From assembly GCF_000691145.1 (NCBI RefSeq), contig NZ_ASJC01000003.1, forward strand, positions 186,001 to 250,000: a stretch of DNA of 64,000 nucleotides, in the 5' to 3' direction. This DNA comes from Bacillus altitudinis 41KF2b (GTDB taxonomy: Bacteria; Bacillota; Bacilli; Bacillales; Bacillaceae). This document shows positions 35,280 through 45,725 of this stretch, piece by piece. A program made the translations under genes and the position numbers. Within the stretch, counting starts at the first letter, position 1, and every line of letters starts with the position of its first letter. Under the pieces are notes generated by a model. The model was not told where the DNA came from, ran no database searches, and saw only the letters and a list, made by a program, of their open reading frames with translations.

Positions 35280-35340
35280 AGCTTCACCTACTTCCATAAA
35301 CTCTCTTTTAACAGAGCCTCAATTGGCTCTGTCCTTTTTA
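35280..35340 (+). ncRNA. candidate small RNA of about 60 nt
   Basis: The region from the predicted start near 35280 ends in a perfect eight-bp hairpin ACAGAGCC/GGCTCTGT (35311-35318/35325-35332) with a six-base loop and CCTTTTT after it, a good intrinsic terminator. No start codon with ribosome site lies between. The 350-bp gap between divergent-from-it cstA and ysdC otherwise holds only the ysdC terminator and the cstA upstream region. Identity and targets are unknown. Confidence 0.5.
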
Positions 35341-35477
35341 TTGATTTCATCTTACATAAATACAAGAAGGATCACATGTGCCTTCCTCACTAGAAAAATA
35401 TCACTTCATTTACTGAAAACAGTTCTTTTGACACAACTTACATTCCAACGTTCATTTCCTGGGAAATTCAACGCAAT

Positions 35478-35512
35478 TAAAAAACCTTTCCCCATACTGA
35501 GGAAAGGTTTCA
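35478..35512 (-). terminator. terminator of ysdC
   Basis: AAACCTTTCC and GGAAAGGTTT arms are followed by TTTT on the minus strand, a few bases after the ysdC stop. Confidence 0.85.
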
Positions 35513-35515
35513 TCA

Positions 35516-36604
35516 TTAAGAACCGTACGTAATTTGTTCGACCGTTTTTTGATCAAGTCTTTTGATGACTTCTGTTAAAAGCTTCACCGCATTTTCATAA
35601 TCATCTCGATGAATCATAGCTGCATGGGTATGAATATATCTGCTTGGAATTCCGATGGATAGTGATGGAACACCATGACCTGTTAAGTGAATACCTCCAG
35701 CATCTGTTCCTCCACCTGGCATGGAATCATATTGATAAGGAATGTTTAATTCATCTGCAGTTTGGACAACAAAATCGCGAAGCCCTTTATGAGAAACCAT
35801 GGAAGCGTCGAATACGACAATCGTTGGTCCTTTGCCAAGTTTGCTTGTTGCTTCTTTTTCAGTAATACCTGGTGTATCACCTGCTACTCCAACATCAATA
35901 GCAAATCCAATATCAGGCTGGATGGTAGCTGCAGCTGTTTTAGCTCCGCGTAAGCCAACTTCCTCTTGGACAGTTGCTACACTGTATGCAATATTTTCAT
36001 GCTGAGTATCCTTTAAATTCTTCATGACATCAATCGCTACTGCACAGCCGATACGGTTGTCCCAGGCTTTTGCAAGAAGCATTTTTTCGTCATTCATTAC
36101 CGTAAACTCAAAGTAAGGTACGATTTGATCTCCAGGGAGGACGCCCCATTCCATTGCCTGTTCTTTGCTCGAAGCCCCAATATCAATGAACATATCTGTG
36201 ATTTCGATTGATTTCTTTCGTGCTTCTGGTGATAAGACATGTGGCGGTTTAGAACCAATCACACCTGTAATGTCTCCTTTTTTCGTCACAATGGTGACAC
36301 GCTGCGCCAGCATCACTTGAGACCACCAGCCACCGACCGTTTGAAAACGAATATAGCCTTTGTCATCGATTTTTGTCACCATGAATCCTACTTCATCTAA
36401 GTGACCAGCAAGCATCACTTTAGGCCCATTTGCATTTCCTTCCTTCTTAGCAATTAAGCTGCCAAGGCGGTCTGTAGAGACTTCATCCGCATATGTTTCT
36501 ATGTATGACTGCATGACTTTTTTTACATCACGTTCATTTCCTGGAATCCCTTTTGCATCCGTTAGGTCTTTCAGCATAGTTAATGTTTGATCTAGTTTTG
36601 TCAT
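35516..36604 (-). CDS. ysdC: M42-family metallo-aminopeptidase YsdC
   Basis: This 362-residue dinuclear-metal peptidase belongs to the TET/glutamyl-aminopeptidase (M42) family. Metal and catalytic motifs visible are [45 protein letters not shown] and [10 protein letters not shown]. The length is normal. Probably it trims peptides in the cytoplasm. It is divergent from ysdB. Confidence 0.93.
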   Translation of the reverse strand: MTKLDQTLTMLKDLTDAKGIPGNERDVKKVMQSYIETYADEVSTDRLGSLIAKKEGNANGPKVMLAGHLDEVGFMVTKIDDKGYIRFQTVGGWWSQVMLAQRVTIVTKKGDITGVIGSKPPHVLSPEARKKSIEITDMFIDIGASSKEQAMEWGVLPGDQIVPYFEFTVMNDEKMLLAKAWDNRIGCAVAIDVMKNLKDTQHENIAYSVATVQEEVGLRGAKTAAATIQPDIGFAIDVGVAGDTPGITEKEATSKLGKGPTIVVFDASMVSHKGLRDFVVQTADELNIPYQYDSMPGGGTDAGGIHLTGHGVPSLSIGIPSRYIHTHAAMIHRDDYENAVKLLTEVIKRLDQKTVEQITYGS

Positions 36605-36721
36605 TCTGTGTATCCTCCTTTTTCTTCATGGTGCATTCTTATTATACAAAACCTCTTTCGTTCAATACGATCTTTTTATGAATATTTTTTCGTTAATCGA
36701 AATATTTTTTTTAAAAAAAGT

Positions 36722-36748
36722 TGAAACCTTTTGACTTTCTCATTCGTA
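36722..36748 (+). promoter_or_regulatory. sigma-W promoter of ysdB
   Basis: TGAAAC (36722-36727), a 17-bp spacer and CGTA (36745-36748) match the sigma-W consensus. ysdB belongs to the B. subtilis sigma-W cell-envelope stress regulon, which supports the reading. Confidence 0.82.
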
Positions 36749-36784
36749 GTACATCAGATAACGGTATTGGAGGTGCATCCTGTC

Positions 36785-37189
36785 ATGTTTGTCATCCTCA
36801 TTAGACTTGCTCTTGTTGCATTGCTTGTCTATATTTTCTACATGGCGGTAAAATTCTTCTCAAACCCGAGAAGAAAGCTGAAACAAGCACAATTAAAAGA
36901 AGGCTTTTATTTTATGGACGAACAGCAAAATGCCCGTAAAAATTTTAATTTCGTCTATAAAGGTGTCTTGTTTGAAGGGGAGAAGCATGTTCCTTCTAAG
37001 GATCATCCTCTGTTTGTCCACTCCATTTACGTTTGGACCGAGTCACCTGAGAAGCTAAATGAATTCACATTAGAAGACTTTGAAAAACTTGAGGAAAACA
37101 TCATTGAACGGTATCCTCAAACAAAAATTGATTGGGATCAGCCCATCAAAAAAATCAAACAAAAAAAGGGAGCAGACACGCCGACTTAA
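36785..37189 (+). CDS. ysdB: sigma-W-dependent membrane-associated protein YsdB
   Basis: This 134-residue protein has one N-terminal transmembrane helix (about residues 3-22) followed by a basic stretch (NPRRKLKQAQLK) and a cytoplasmic domain; function unknown. The ATG at 36785 is chosen because GGAGGTG lies before it and the protein then begins in the helix; an earlier start would extend through the promoter. It is the target of the sigma-W promoter just upstream, suggesting a role in envelope stress. Confidence 0.83.
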   Translation: MFVILIRLALVALLVYIFYMAVKFFSNPRRKLKQAQLKEGFYFMDEQQNARKNFNFVYKGVLFEGEKHVPSKDHPLFVHSIYVWTESPEKLNEFTLEDFEKLEENIIERYPQTKIDWDQPIKKIKQKKGADTPT

Positions 37190-37208
37190 CGGCGTCTGCT
37201 CCCTTTTC
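37163..37208. terminator. bidirectional terminator between ysdB and ysdA
   Basis: A very strong hairpin with GGGAGCAGAC...CGCCG and CGGCG...GTCTGCTCCC arms has A and T tracts on either side, so it serves both convergent genes. Confidence 0.88.
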
Positions 37209-37473
37209 AGATGAGATTGAGATAGACCAATATCACCAATTGGACAACAATTAAAGCAGGCATACCCATTTGAAAGGCAGGATGCTTCGTTTTATGACGG
37301 AAATACTGCATGCCAAGAAATGACCCAGCAGCACCAAAAAGTACTGCGGCACTCCATAAGTGCGCTTCTGATATTCTCCATTTGTGTGCTTTCGCCCGGC
37401 GTTTATCCTCTCCCATGAGACAAAACCCATAGACATTGACCAAGATGAGCAGCACGATCAGAGCGATATTCAT
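37207..37473 (-). CDS. ysdA: DUF1294 membrane protein YsdA
   Basis: This 88-residue protein has about three hydrophobic segments around the DUF1294 features MGEDKRRAKAHKWRISE and KTKHPAFQMGMP. Role unknown. The ATG at 37473 follows GAGGTGA; the in-frame GTG at 37482 is part of that ribosome site. Located between ysdB and rplT as in B. subtilis. Confidence 0.85.
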   Translation of the reverse strand: MNIALIVLLILVNVYGFCLMGEDKRRAKAHKWRISEAHLWSAAVLFGAAGSFLGMQYFRHKTKHPAFQMGMPALIVVQLVILVYLNLI

Positions 37474-37494
37474 TGATTTCACCTCACATGATGA

Positions 37495-37531
37495 GAAAAA
37501 AAGATCACTCCTTGGCGGAATGATCTTTTAT
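37495..37531 (-). terminator. terminator of infC-rpmI-rplT
   Basis: AAAGATCA and TGATCTTT arms are followed by TTTTTT on the minus strand, directly after rplT. Confidence 0.85.
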
Positions 37532-37536
37532 ATGAC

Positions 37537-37908
<372 letters not shown>

Positions 37909-37927
37909 CTATGTTTCCTATTCCAGA

Positions 37928-38669
<742 letters not shown>

Positions 38670-38885
38670 AGTGAGCCACCTCCATGAGATTTTGAATTGA
38701 GTTCACAATTCATTTTGACCATTTCGTTGTATGTTTTACAGGCAAACAAAAAGTGTGGGCATATAAAACACCCACACTGCGAACATTTGCATGAAAAAAT
38801 AAATGTACGGTCAACCTGTCAACTACAAACATGTGTCAATCAGGTGAGAAGCGGGTGCTTCTGCTTGTGATATCTATTCAATTCG
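38670..38885 (-). promoter_or_regulatory. L20-type autoregulatory leader of infC-rpmI-rplT
   Basis: A leader of about 215 nt between promoter and infC contains an intrinsic terminator AGTGTGGG/CCCACACT with TTTTTG (38746-38779) and further paired segments upstream. In B. subtilis L20 binds this leader and promotes termination; the layout here is the same. Confidence 0.82.
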
Positions 38886-38891
38886 TTAACT

Positions 38892-38920
38892 ATTCTACAC
38901 AATTTTCATTTGTCCGTCAA
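38892..38920 (-). promoter_or_regulatory. sigma-A promoter of infC-rpmI-rplT
   Basis: TTGACG (38915-38920), a 17-bp spacer with TG before the -10, and TAGAAT (38892-38897) on the minus strand. Confidence 0.85.
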
Positions 38921-39208
38921 GTAACCGAACTCTTGAAACAACTTTTTCATTTTAGCATGACGAAATGATTTGAGCAAGACTTATTTAAAAAGAAATAAAG
39001 TCTCTTCAAATCCTTCAATTTTTCATTAACACACCGATATAAATCAAGTTGTATACATAAATAAACCAAAATATAAATCATATTCCATATAAAAAAGGGT
39101 ATTATATCTATTTTTTCAAAAAAATGATTGATTTTATAATTCTTTAGTCTTATCATTGGTGAGGTATTCAAATTCATTTAATAAAATAAGGAAAAGTAGG
39201 GGATTTAT

Positions 39209-39784
39209 TTGAAAAAGTTTTTTAAGATTGGGTGTCTTAGTATCATTATTCTCATTTTGATTATTATCTTTGTATCTTGTATGGCTGGGGGCGGCAGCAA
39301 AAAAGATAATACATCAAATACTGGTTCTAAAAATGCAGTAACGAGTAGCGAAAAGAAAAATGATAAAGAAAAAACGCATAAAATTGGAGATAAAGTAGCA
39401 GTCGAAGACTTTACTTATCAAGTAAACAGCGTAACAGAAGCGAAATCTTTACAAAAACAGTATATGAGCGATGTAACGACAGACGGCAAATTCGTGATTG
39501 TTGAAGTAACGGTCATAAATACAGGTAAAAAAGATAGAACGGTAGATACTGAGATGTTTAGGTTAATTGGCAAAGACGGTACAGAATACAAATCACTCGC
39601 AACAAATAACATGTATGTCAATGATATCGATTCAAGTTTCTTCTTAAAACAAATAAATCCTAAATTATCTAAAAAAGGTAAAATTGCTTTTGAAGTTCCA
39701 AACGAAAAGAAATTCTCGCTTCAAGTCTCATCAGGACTAGGATGGACTGGCGGTAAGTATAAGACCATTGATTTATCAAAATAA
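39209..39784 (+). CDS. lipoprotein with DUF4352 domain
   Basis: This is a 191-residue putative lipoprotein. A lysine start, a hydrophobic stretch (about 8-22) and a cysteine at 24 (FVSC) make a lipobox-like signal, followed by a Ser/Thr/Lys/Asn-rich linker and a DUF4352 immunoglobulin-like domain (about 60-188: GDKVAVEDFTYQVNSV, FVIVEVTVINTGKKDR, IAFEVP). The start is TTG at 39209 after AGGGGA. Composition is clearly more AT-rich than the flanking genes. In B. subtilis this spot holds ysbAB-lytTS, so I infer a replacement by acquired DNA. Function unknown. Confidence 0.82.
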   Translation: MKKFFKIGCLSIIILILIIIFVSCMAGGGSKKDNTSNTGSKNAVTSSEKKNDKEKTHKIGDKVAVEDFTYQVNSVTEAKSLQKQYMSDVTTDGKFVIVEVTVINTGKKDRTVDTEMFRLIGKDGTEYKSLATNNMYVNDIDSSFFLKQINPKLSKKGKIAFEVPNEKKFSLQVSSGLGWTGGKYKTIDLSK

Positions 39785-39788
39785 TGTA

Positions 39789-39818
39789 AGAGTGCACATT
39801 TTTGTGCACTTTTTTTAT
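39789..39818 (+). terminator. terminator of the DUF4352 lipoprotein gene
   Basis: AGTGCAC and GTGCACT around a six-base loop, followed by seven T residues. Confidence 0.88.
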
Positions 39819-39920
39819 TACTAAATAATCTATTTAAACTCTAAAACTTCTATTGTAAAATGAACATGAGCCTGTCACATGCAATTGAGGGTAACTACAT
39901 ACATAACAAGGGAGAAGATC

Positions 39921-40700
39921 ATGAAAGCCGTATTTTTCGATTTAGATGATACTTTGCTTTGGGATGAAAAAAGCATTCATACCACTTTTCAGGAAACATG
40001 CAGGGAAGCGGAAAAGAAATATGGACTTGATCCAGAATCGTTTGAACAGATTGTGCGTGAAGAAGCAAGAAAGCTGTACTCTTCTTATGAAACATATGAT
40101 TATACTGTCATGATTGGAATTAATCCTTTTGAAGGACTGTGGTCCAATTTTAGTGAGCCGATTAGCGAAGGCTTTCAAAAGCTGAACGCCCTTGCACCAG
40201 AGTATCGCAAAAACGCTTGGACGAACGGCTTAAAAGAGGCAGGAATTGACGATGAAGTATTTGGTCAATACTTAGCAGATTTCTTTGCAGCAGAGCGCAG
40301 AAAACGCCCGTATGTCTATGAAGAAACGTATCCTGTTTTAGAGCGCCTGAAGGGCAGCTATGAATTACTCCTTTTAACAAATGGAGATCCTAGTCTGCAA
40401 AAAGAAAAACTTGCAGGTGTCCCGGAACTTGCCCCTTACTTTAATGAAATTGTGATTTCAGGAGATTATGGGAAAGGAAAGCCTGATCCTGGCATCTTTG
40501 AGCACTGCCTTCAGCTGTTAAATCTCACAAAAGATGACGTCATCATGGTAGGAGATAATCCAAAAACAGATATTCTCGGAGCTTCTCGCGTAGGCATTCA
40601 AACCGTTTGGATCAATCGTCATGGCAAGAAAAATGAAACAGATGTGACACCAGATTATGAAATTAAAGACTTACACGAATTGTTTGATATTTTAAAATAA
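39921..40700 (+). CDS. ysaA: HAD-superfamily hydrolase YsaA
   Basis: This 259-residue HAD phosphatase has motif [10 protein letters not shown] (with nucleophile D), motif II LLLTNGD, motif III lysine in [11 protein letters not shown] and motif [12 protein letters not shown], with a helical cap between. The ATG at 39921 follows AAGGGAG; an in-frame upstream start at 39879 is unsupported. The substrate is unknown; a general phosphomonoesterase is likely. Same gene lies upstream of thrS in B. subtilis. Confidence 0.9.
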   Translation: MKAVFFDLDDTLLWDEKSIHTTFQETCREAEKKYGLDPESFEQIVREEARKLYSSYETYDYTVMIGINPFEGLWSNFSEPISEGFQKLNALAPEYRKNAWTNGLKEAGIDDEVFGQYLADFFAAERRKRPYVYEETYPVLERLKGSYELLLLTNGDPSLQKEKLAGVPELAPYFNEIVISGDYGKGKPDPGIFEHCLQLLNLTKDDVIMVGDNPKTDILGASRVGIQTVWINRHGKKNETDVTPDYEIKDLHELFDILK

Positions 40701-40707
40701 ACCATAG

Positions 40708-40748
40708 GAAAAACACCCTTCTCCTGATTGAGATTGGGTGTTTTTTCG
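40708..40748. terminator. bidirectional terminator between ysaA and the chemoreceptor gene
   Basis: AAAACACCC and GGGTGTTTT arms enclose a 15-base loop between convergent genes, with T runs on both strands. Confidence 0.8.
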
Positions 40749-40755
40749 TTTTCGG

Positions 40756-41685
40756 CTAAACAATTGCTGCTAGACTTTGTGCTTGTCGATCTAAGCCGCG
40801 TGCTGCTTTTCCTACATTCATGAATTCCTCGCTTGCCTGCTTGACAAGATCCCGGTTTGTAAACACGCTTGTCTTTGCACGGCTTGTTCCGTTGCTGACC
40901 TTTTCAACTTCTAAATGGATCGCCTTCACATAACGATCCACCTTTACGATCGCTTCCTTTGAATCTGTCGCAAGCTTACGGATTTCTGCCGCTACGACAC
41001 TAAAGCCATTTCCATAGGAACCCGCATGCGCAGCTTCTATGGCCGCGTTCAATGCGAGCAGCTGCGTTTGGGAAGCGATACTGTTAATCGTTGTAGCAAT
41101 TGAGCTGATCGACTCCACCTGCTCTGTTAGCCCTTCTAGCAAACTCATGTTTTGATCCGTTTCACTCGCAATATGTTCAAAAGAAGCATTTACACTTTGA
41201 CTATGCTGGATGCCGATTTCCGCTCGCTCCATTAATTTTGCAGACATATCCTTTAGGTCTTCTACTACCTGCTTCATTGTGTTTTCTCTCTCCGTAATAT
41301 CTGTTGCCACTTTCACGACGGCCACTACGTTCCCCTCTTCATTGAGCACTGGTGTATACGTCGCTTCAAGCCATAAGGTGTCACCGTACTTCGTGATCCG
41401 CTGCACCTTTTCCTGAAACACTTGACCATTCTTCAAACGCTTCCAAAACATTTGATAACTTGCGTCTTCTGCAATATGCGGAGGACAAAACTGTCTATGC
41501 TTTAAACCAATCATTTCTTCCTTTGTATATCTCATGGCTTTTGCAAAAATATCATTGACCCATAGTACCTTACCTGTGACATCAAATTCAATCATCGCCA
41601 GTGAGTGCTCTAGCGCACGAAGCACAGCTGATTGCTCCAATACTTGTGTTGATGAAGTGTTTGTTGTTTGAATCATCGCTTTCAT
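40756..41685 (-). CDS. soluble PAS-domain methyl-accepting chemotaxis-type protein
   Basis: This is a 309-residue protein without transmembrane segments. A PAS domain (about 25-130, with [18 protein letters not shown] and [13 protein letters not shown]) is joined to a shortened chemoreceptor signalling domain whose tip [40 protein letters not shown] and EIRKLA is well conserved and should contact CheA/CheW. Methylation helices are short. PAS folds often bind FAD or haem, so an intracellular redox or energy sensor is plausible, unproved. B. subtilis lacks a gene here between ysaA and thrS. Confidence 0.88.
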   Translation of the reverse strand: MKAMIQTTNTSSTQVLEQSAVLRALEHSLAMIEFDVTGKVLWVNDIFAKAMRYTKEEMIGLKHRQFCPPHIAEDASYQMFWKRLKNGQVFQEKVQRITKYGDTLWLEATYTPVLNEEGNVVAVVKVATDITERENTMKQVVEDLKDMSAKLMERAEIGIQHSQSVNASFEHIASETDQNMSLLEGLTEQVESISSIATTINSIASQTQLLALNAAIEAAHAGSYGNGFSVVAAEIRKLATDSKEAIVKVDRYVKAIHLEVEKVSNGTSRAKTSVFTNRDLVKQASEEFMNVGKAARGLDRQAQSLAAIV

Positions 41686-41791
41686 TCCCCCAATTTGCCT
41701 CTATCTAATAGTACATACTTACCCATACTTTCGTACTATCTAAACGTATCATTTGCGCACTTGGATCACCAGTGGAGAATTTTTTTCCATA

Positions 41792-41836
41792 AGAAAAAAG
41801 CCAGCAACCTCAAGAGATGAGATCACTGACTGTTTC
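41792..41836 (-). terminator. terminator of thrS
   Basis: An imperfect stem with G-U pairs (AGTCAGTGATCTC with GAGGTTGCTGGCT) is followed by TTTTTTC on the minus strand after thrS. Confidence 0.75.
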
Positions 41837-41847
41837 GTTTGCCTTCA

Positions 41848-43788
41848 TTATTTTTTTGCTTCTGCGACTGCATGTTTCACAAAAGCTTCGAGGTCCATTG
41901 TTTCTGAATCTTGTTCCCCATATTTTCTTACATTGACCGCGCCATTTTCTGCTTCTTGATCACCGACAACCAGCATGTACGGAATCTTTTGCATTTGCGC
42001 TTCTCTAATTTTGTACCCTATTTTTTCATCACGACTGTCTAGTTCTACACGCAGTCCTTCAAGCTGCAAACGTTCTTGCACTTTTTTCGCGTAATCTAGA
42101 TGGACAGATGGTGAAACCGGGATGACTTGGAATTGTACAGGTGCCAGCCATGTTGGAAGAGCTCCTTTGTATTCTTCAATTAAGAAGGCAACGAAGCGTT
42201 CCATTGTGGACACAACTCCTCTATGAATGACAACCGGACGATGATGTTTTCCATCTTCTCCGATATATGTGAGATCGAAACGCTCTGGAAGTAAGAAGTC
42301 TAGCTGTACAGTAGACAAAGTCTCTTCTTTTCCAAGGGCCGTCTTTACTTGGACGTCAAGCTTCGGACCATAAAATGCCGCTTCGCCTTCTGCTTCATAG
42401 TAGTCATGTCCAAGCTCGTCCATTGCATCTTTCAGCATGGACTGCGCTTTATTCCACATCGCATCATCGTCAAAATACTTCTCTGTATCCTCTGGATCAC
42501 GGTAAGATAAGCGGAACGTATAATCATTTAAGCCGAAGTCTTGATACACTTCTTCAATTAAACGAACTGTGCGGATGAACTCATCTTTGATTTGATCTGG
42601 ACGAACAAAGATATGGGCATCGTTTAATGTCATCCCGCGAACACGTTGAAGGCCGGATAAAGCGCCTGACATTTCATAGCGGTGCATTGTTCCAAGCTCT
42701 GCAATCCGAATTGGCAGTTCACGATAGCTATGAGGTTCATTTTTATAAATCATCATATGGTGCGGGCAGTTCATTGGACGAAGGACAAGATCTTCGTTGT
42801 CCATTTCCATGACCGGGAACATATCTTCTTGATAATGCGCCCAGTGGCCTGATGTTTTATACAATTCCACACTCGCAAGAACGGGTGTATACACATGCTC
42901 ATAACCAAGGCGTACTTCTTTATCAACAATATAACGCTCAATGACGCGGCGGATTGTTGCCCCTTTTGGCAGCCAGAGCGGAAGACCTTGGCCCACCTTT
43001 TGAGAGTTCGCAAACAGTTTCAATTCTTTTCCTAGTTTACGGTGATCGCGCTCTTTTGCTTCTTCAAGCAGACGTAAATGCTCGTTTAATTCTTCTTTAC
43101 TGAAGAAAGCTGTTCCGTAAATACGCTGAAGCATTTGGTTGTTACTGTCGCCTCTCCAGTAAGCACCTGCAAGGCTTAACAGCTTGAATTCTTTGATTTT
43201 CCCTGTAGACGGCAAGTGAATGCCGCGGCATAGATCGAAGAATTCACCCTGCTCATAAATTGTGACAGCTTCGCCTTCCGGGATTGCCTCTAACAACTCG
43301 AGCTTCAATTCATCGCCAATTGCTTCAAAGCGTGCTTTCGCTTCTTCTCTTGAAACTTCAATGCGCTCAATCGGCAAATTGCTGTTAATGATTTTTTTCA
43401 TTTCTTTTTCAATCTTTGGTAAATCTTCAGGTGTAATCGCTACATCGATGTCGACATCATAGTAAAAGCCATTTTCGATGACAGGGCCTACGCCAAACTG
43501 GACGTGATGCTCTTTTCCATAAATGCGTTTGATTGCCTGTGCTAGTAAATGCGCTGTGCTGTGGCGCATAATATCGAGCGCTTCTTCACTCTTATCTGTG
43601 ATGATCTCGATTGTTCCACTTTCTAACAGCGGCGTACGCAGATCTATTTCTTTGCCGTTCAATTTACCGGCAAGCGCTTTTTTCTTTAGGCCTGGGCTGA
43701 TTGATGCCGCGATGTCTTCTGTTGTAGCTGTTTTGTCAAACTCCTTGACTGCTCCATCGGGAAATGTAAGTTGAATTTGTTCTGACAT
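41848..43788 (-). CDS. thrS: threonyl-tRNA synthetase
   Basis: This 646-residue class II synthetase has an N-terminal TGS domain ([11 protein letters not shown]), an editing domain with [10 protein letters not shown] and the zinc ligands, and a catalytic core with motif 2 ([20 protein letters not shown]), [10 protein letters not shown] and motif 3 ([21 protein letters not shown]). The C-terminal anticodon-binding domain is complete. T-box controlled like B. subtilis thrS. Confidence 0.98.
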   Translation of the reverse strand: MSEQIQLTFPDGAVKEFDKTATTEDIAASISPGLKKKALAGKLNGKEIDLRTPLLESGTIEIITDKSEEALDIMRHSTAHLLAQAIKRIYGKEHHVQFGVGPVIENGFYYDVDIDVAITPEDLPKIEKEMKKIINSNLPIERIEVSREEAKARFEAIGDELKLELLEAIPEGEAVTIYEQGEFFDLCRGIHLPSTGKIKEFKLLSLAGAYWRGDSNNQMLQRIYGTAFFSKEELNEHLRLLEEAKERDHRKLGKELKLFANSQKVGQGLPLWLPKGATIRRVIERYIVDKEVRLGYEHVYTPVLASVELYKTSGHWAHYQEDMFPVMEMDNEDLVLRPMNCPHHMMIYKNEPHSYRELPIRIAELGTMHRYEMSGALSGLQRVRGMTLNDAHIFVRPDQIKDEFIRTVRLIEEVYQDFGLNDYTFRLSYRDPEDTEKYFDDDAMWNKAQSMLKDAMDELGHDYYEAEGEAAFYGPKLDVQVKTALGKEETLSTVQLDFLLPERFDLTYIGEDGKHHRPVVIHRGVVSTMERFVAFLIEEYKGALPTWLAPVQFQVIPVSPSVHLDYAKKVQERLQLEGLRVELDSRDEKIGYKIREAQMQKIPYMLVVGDQEAENGAVNVRKYGEQDSETMDLEAFVKHAVAEAKK

Positions 43789-43814
43789 CTCTAGTCACTC
43801 CTTTTTTTGGCAAT

Positions 43815-44092
43815 ATAAAAACCCCGCCCCCTGGAAAGGGACGAGGTTGAATAAACGGAATCGTGGTTCCACCCTTTTTCCCGTATTTGCAGCTTGCTTT
43901 GTCAAAAGCAAATACGGCTTGTGGTTCAATAACGGGAATTCCCGTCAGCTATTACTAAACAGTTCACAGCTGATGTTCAAAGGTGGTAAAGCAAATGGTC
44001 CTCTGCTAGGAAGCTTTCAGCCGCGGCTTCCCTCTCTTTAAGCGGGTGTTCATTTGTTCATGTCCTTATCAATACGGTCTCTGTATGAAGTT
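43815..44092 (-). promoter_or_regulatory. T-box leader of thrS
   Basis: The T-box core AGGGTGGAACCACGA (43861-43875) precedes a terminator with AACCTCGTCCC and GGGCGGGGTT arms and TTTTT (43817-43848). About 290 nt of leader separates promoter and gene. Uncharged tRNA-Thr should activate. Confidence 0.92.
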
Positions 44093-44099
44093 ACACCGT

Positions 44100-44128
44100 A
44101 TTATAAAACGTTTTTTCGTGAAAATCAA
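44100..44128 (-). promoter_or_regulatory. sigma-A promoter of thrS
   Basis: TTGATT (44123-44128), a 17-bp spacer and TATAAT (44100-44105) on the minus strand; the -35 overlaps the last codons of ytxC. Confidence 0.82.
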
Positions 44129-44994
44129 GAAAGCTTTTCACTTTTCTTTTCCAAATGGCTAGGAACAAATTGTACATGCTGTTCTTGAAACGAATGAGGC
44201 GGGAATACCTCGACTCTTTCTTGAAAAATATTTTGAATGGTTTGCACCATCGAGTGACCTGTATCATCTGTAAATAGGTCAATTTTTTGTGGCGCAATGG
44301 ATACTAGCGGTGCAATCAACTGCGAATCAATATACATTGGATGCTCTCTTACAAACTGTCTGTCTATGTATTGTTTTTGATCACGCTCAGAAGCGTACCG
44401 AAATTCCCAAATCATCAGGCGGTCCTGATGCACAACATGTACTTTTTCAAGCTTAGGTTCTCTTGACATCACATAGTCTCGAAGGGATTGAATAAAGTTT
44501 TGATATTCTTGTTCCATTTTATATTCTTCGATGGATACTTCAACATAGTTCTTCAGCCTTCTGTCATACGCTGAGAGCCTAAATGTCATAAATGAACCAA
44601 TGGAAAAAACACCTTTCTGTAAAGAAATCGTCTCAAGCTCTTTTTTTAACAGATCCTCCCTCGGCGGGTCTTGATGAATTCCAGGGATATCATCTAGATC
44701 CCCTTTCATGATGCTATGGGCGATTGAAAGAATTTGGTGCTGCTCTTCTGGATCTTTAAATAAGTATGTGTTTTCAAGGATGCTGCGCATGCGTTCATTT
44801 TCTTTGCATTCCAAAAAAAAGTGAATCAGCAATGTCCGCACAATGTGCTCTATGGCTTCTCCTGATTTCTTCGCTTCTATGAGAAGCCGGTCTTTCCCTT
44901 GTTGAATCGAAATGTGATGCCGACTGTCCAAGTGTTCAGCAAGATGTAAAAAAGCGGCGGTATCATATTCATCTTCAAAGATTATTTCAAGCAT
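44125..44994 (-). CDS. ytxC: sporulation protein YtxC
   Basis: This 289-residue soluble protein begins MLEIIFEDEYDTAAFLHLAE and has two long helical parts (ECKENERMRSILE; YKMEQEYQNFIQSLRDYV). It matches the YtxC family of Bacillus sporulation-associated proteins of unknown biochemical function. The ATG at 44994 follows GGGGGGA. It lies between ytxB and thrS as in B. subtilis. Confidence 0.85.
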   Translation of the reverse strand: MLEIIFEDEYDTAAFLHLAEHLDSRHHISIQQGKDRLLIEAKKSGEAIEHIVRTLLIHFFLECKENERMRSILENTYLFKDPEEQHQILSIAHSIMKGDLDDIPGIHQDPPREDLLKKELETISLQKGVFSIGSFMTFRLSAYDRRLKNYVEVSIEEYKMEQEYQNFIQSLRDYVMSREPKLEKVHVVHQDRLMIWEFRYASERDQKQYIDRQFVREHPMYIDSQLIAPLVSIAPQKIDLFTDDTGHSMVQTIQNIFQERVEVFPPHSFQEQHVQFVPSHLEKKSEKLS

Positions 44995-45041
44995 GTTTGT
45001 CCCCCCTAACGACATCTGTTACATATATATGGGGGGAACAT

Positions 45042-45077
45042 AAAAAATAGACGCCTAAAATAAATCAGGCATCTTTC
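45042..45077 (-). terminator. terminator overlapping the end of ytxB
   Basis: AGATGCCT/AGGCGTCT arms, including the ytxB stop codon, are followed by ATTTTTTA on the minus strand. Confidence 0.65.
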
Positions 45078-45693
45078 TTTTTAAAATCAGTGGCACTGAG
45101 ATAAAGATCAAATAAATCAAACAAACAATCGCTAAGGCGGCATAATTTCCGCTCACAAAGCTTGATCCAAGGACATTTAACGCCACAGTACCAGGTATTA
45201 ATCCTAAAAAAGTCGCTGCCGCAAATGCACGGTAATTCGCACGTGAAGCTGCTGCGGCATAACTGACAAAATCAAAGTGAATGGGTGCAATGCGTAATAA
45301 GAGGATATAAAGAAATCCATGTTCTTGAATACGGGACGTCACCGCTTTTAGCTTCCGATTGCTTGATTCAGTTTCTTGCTTGTTTGAACGGAAGGTTGAG
45401 GCAAGCAGGAAAGATCCTGTTGCACCTGCTGTCGCACCAGCTAAGGCATAAATGGTCCCAAGGACACTGCCGAATGCCAAACCCGCTGCTAGCGAAAAGA
45501 CGGTGAGAGGGACAAGCACAAATGGACGAAAAAGTGATAAGAAAAGAAAGACAAAGGGAGCCAGCATCCCAAATTGAAGAATCCAATTCTTCACATCTTT
45601 CGGCGACAGTTGAAGATGCTGTTTGTTGAGCCACCATAGCACAGCAGCTAGAATGCCAATCACGAGAAAAAGCAGCCATTTTCTTTTGTTCAT
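45055..45693 (-). CDS. ytxB: TVP38/TMEM64 (DedA-like) membrane protein YtxB
   Basis: This 212-residue protein has about five transmembrane segments and the VTT/DedA-type core (FRPFVLVPLTVFSLAAGLAF GSVLGT-like region, then LRIAPIHFDFVSYAAAASR and LGLIPGTVALNVLGSS). Relatives act in lipid scrambling or transport at membranes. It follows dnaI by 32 bp. Confidence 0.87.
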   Translation of the reverse strand: MNKRKWLLFLVIGILAAVLWWLNKQHLQLSPKDVKNWILQFGMLAPFVFLFLSLFRPFVLVPLTVFSLAAGLAFGSVLGTIYALAGATAGATGSFLLASTFRSNKQETESSNRKLKAVTSRIQEHGFLYILLLRIAPIHFDFVSYAAAASRANYRAFAAATFLGLIPGTVALNVLGSSFVSGNYAALAIVCLIYLIFISVPLILKRKMPDLF

Positions 45694-45725
45694 CTCATCC
45701 GCTCCCCTTCACGTGACCTATCTTT

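Noticed and set aside
36731-36784. Longer N-terminus for YsdB
   Set aside because: It would start within the sigma-W promoter, before the expected transcription start.
38947-39177. 76-codon minus-strand frame upstream of the infC promoter
   Set aside because: No ribosome site, very AT-rich, unlike any family, and it lies in a non-coding gap.
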